Assembly (NCBI GenBank): GCA_937877165.1
Contig: CALEFO010000178.1
Location: 1 to 5,672 of the forward strand
Reading direction: 5' to 3'
DNA: 5,672 nucleotides
Source of the DNA: an uncultured Lachnospiraceae bacterium
GTDB taxonomy: Bacteria > Bacillota > Clostridia > Lachnospirales > Lachnospiraceae
Position numbers and translations under genes: made by a program. The notes beneath the pieces are model-generated. The model saw only the letters and a program-made list of their open reading frames with translations, was not told the origin of the DNA and did no database searches. Positions 5,613-5,672 of the stretch are shown one piece after another; position 1 is the first letter of the stretch; every line of letters begins with the position of its first letter.

Positions 5613-5640
5613 AAAGCGTTGAAAATACGCGCCTTTTCTT
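5604..5640 (+). terminator. Weak terminator-like hairpin overlapping the cca stop
   Basis: AAAGGC (5604-5609) pairs with GCCTTT (5631-5636), and GCG (5616-5618) pairs with CGC (5628-5630). An asymmetric internal bulge (5610-5615) and a 9-base loop interrupt it. TTTTCTT (5634-5640) follows. An alternative register pairs GAAAAG (5611-5616) with CTTTTC (5633-5638). The position after the last gene is right, but the stem is imperfect. Confidence 0.35.
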
Positions 5641-5667
5641 GACAAAGCATGGGAAAACACGTATATA
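5639..5667 (+). promoter_or_regulatory. Near-consensus SigA promoter for a gene beyond the right edge
   Basis: A perfect -35 box TTGACA (5639-5644) is followed after exactly 17 bases by TATATA (5662-5667), which matches the first four bases of TATAAT. The start of transcription would fall just past the window end. The driven gene is not visible. Such strong boxes often precede stable-RNA or highly expressed genes, but that is inference. Confidence 0.7.
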
Positions 5668-5672
5668 TAGTC

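Overview
The window is ordinary bacterial chromosome, about half G+C by eye. It holds four complete genes, all on the + strand, each with its own Shine-Dalgarno sequence. The proteins suggest a Clostridia / Lachnospiraceae-type Firmicute. The indicators are a long 'yeast/actinobacterial-type' LeuA, a short 'archaeal/eukaryotic-type' ProRS with a C-terminal cysteine cluster, and a CCA-adding enzyme carrying an internal HD domain. The placement is inferred from family resemblance and no species is claimed.

Layout. Bases 1-66 hold the Rho-independent terminator of a gene lying off the left edge. Bases 67-393 contain no convincing gene. Most of this stretch (101-377) is a dense train of hairpins, including two identical 36-base near-perfect palindromes, and it ends at the ribosome-binding site of leuA. 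leuA (394-2091) encodes 2-isopropylmalate synthase, the first committed step of leucine synthesis. After 106 bases comes a small PaaI-like hotdog thioesterase (2198-2611) of unknown substrate. A terminator-shaped hairpin and a structured 182-base gap (2612-2793) separate it from proS (2794-4227, prolyl-tRNA synthetase). cca (4254-5612, tRNA nucleotidyltransferase) follows after only 26 bases. A weak terminator-like hairpin overlaps the cca stop. A near-consensus SigA promoter (TTGACA, 17-base spacer, TATATA) sits at the right edge, pointing out of the window.

How the genes fit together. proS and cca probably form a tRNA-function pair: Cca builds or repairs the 3' CCA end and ProRS charges tRNA-Pro. 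leuA is biosynthetic, with no other leucine gene in view. The thioesterase is probably co-transcribed with leuA, because no terminator is evident between them, but no shared pathway can be shown.

The most interesting non-coding structure is the leuA upstream region. It looks like two diverged copies of one multi-hairpin module, and one arm can also pair with the last hairpin in an attenuator-like alternative fold. Whether this is a dispersed repeat element, a structured RNA, or both needs a genome-wide search. I see no defence system, CRISPR array, insertion sequence, tRNA or rRNA gene.
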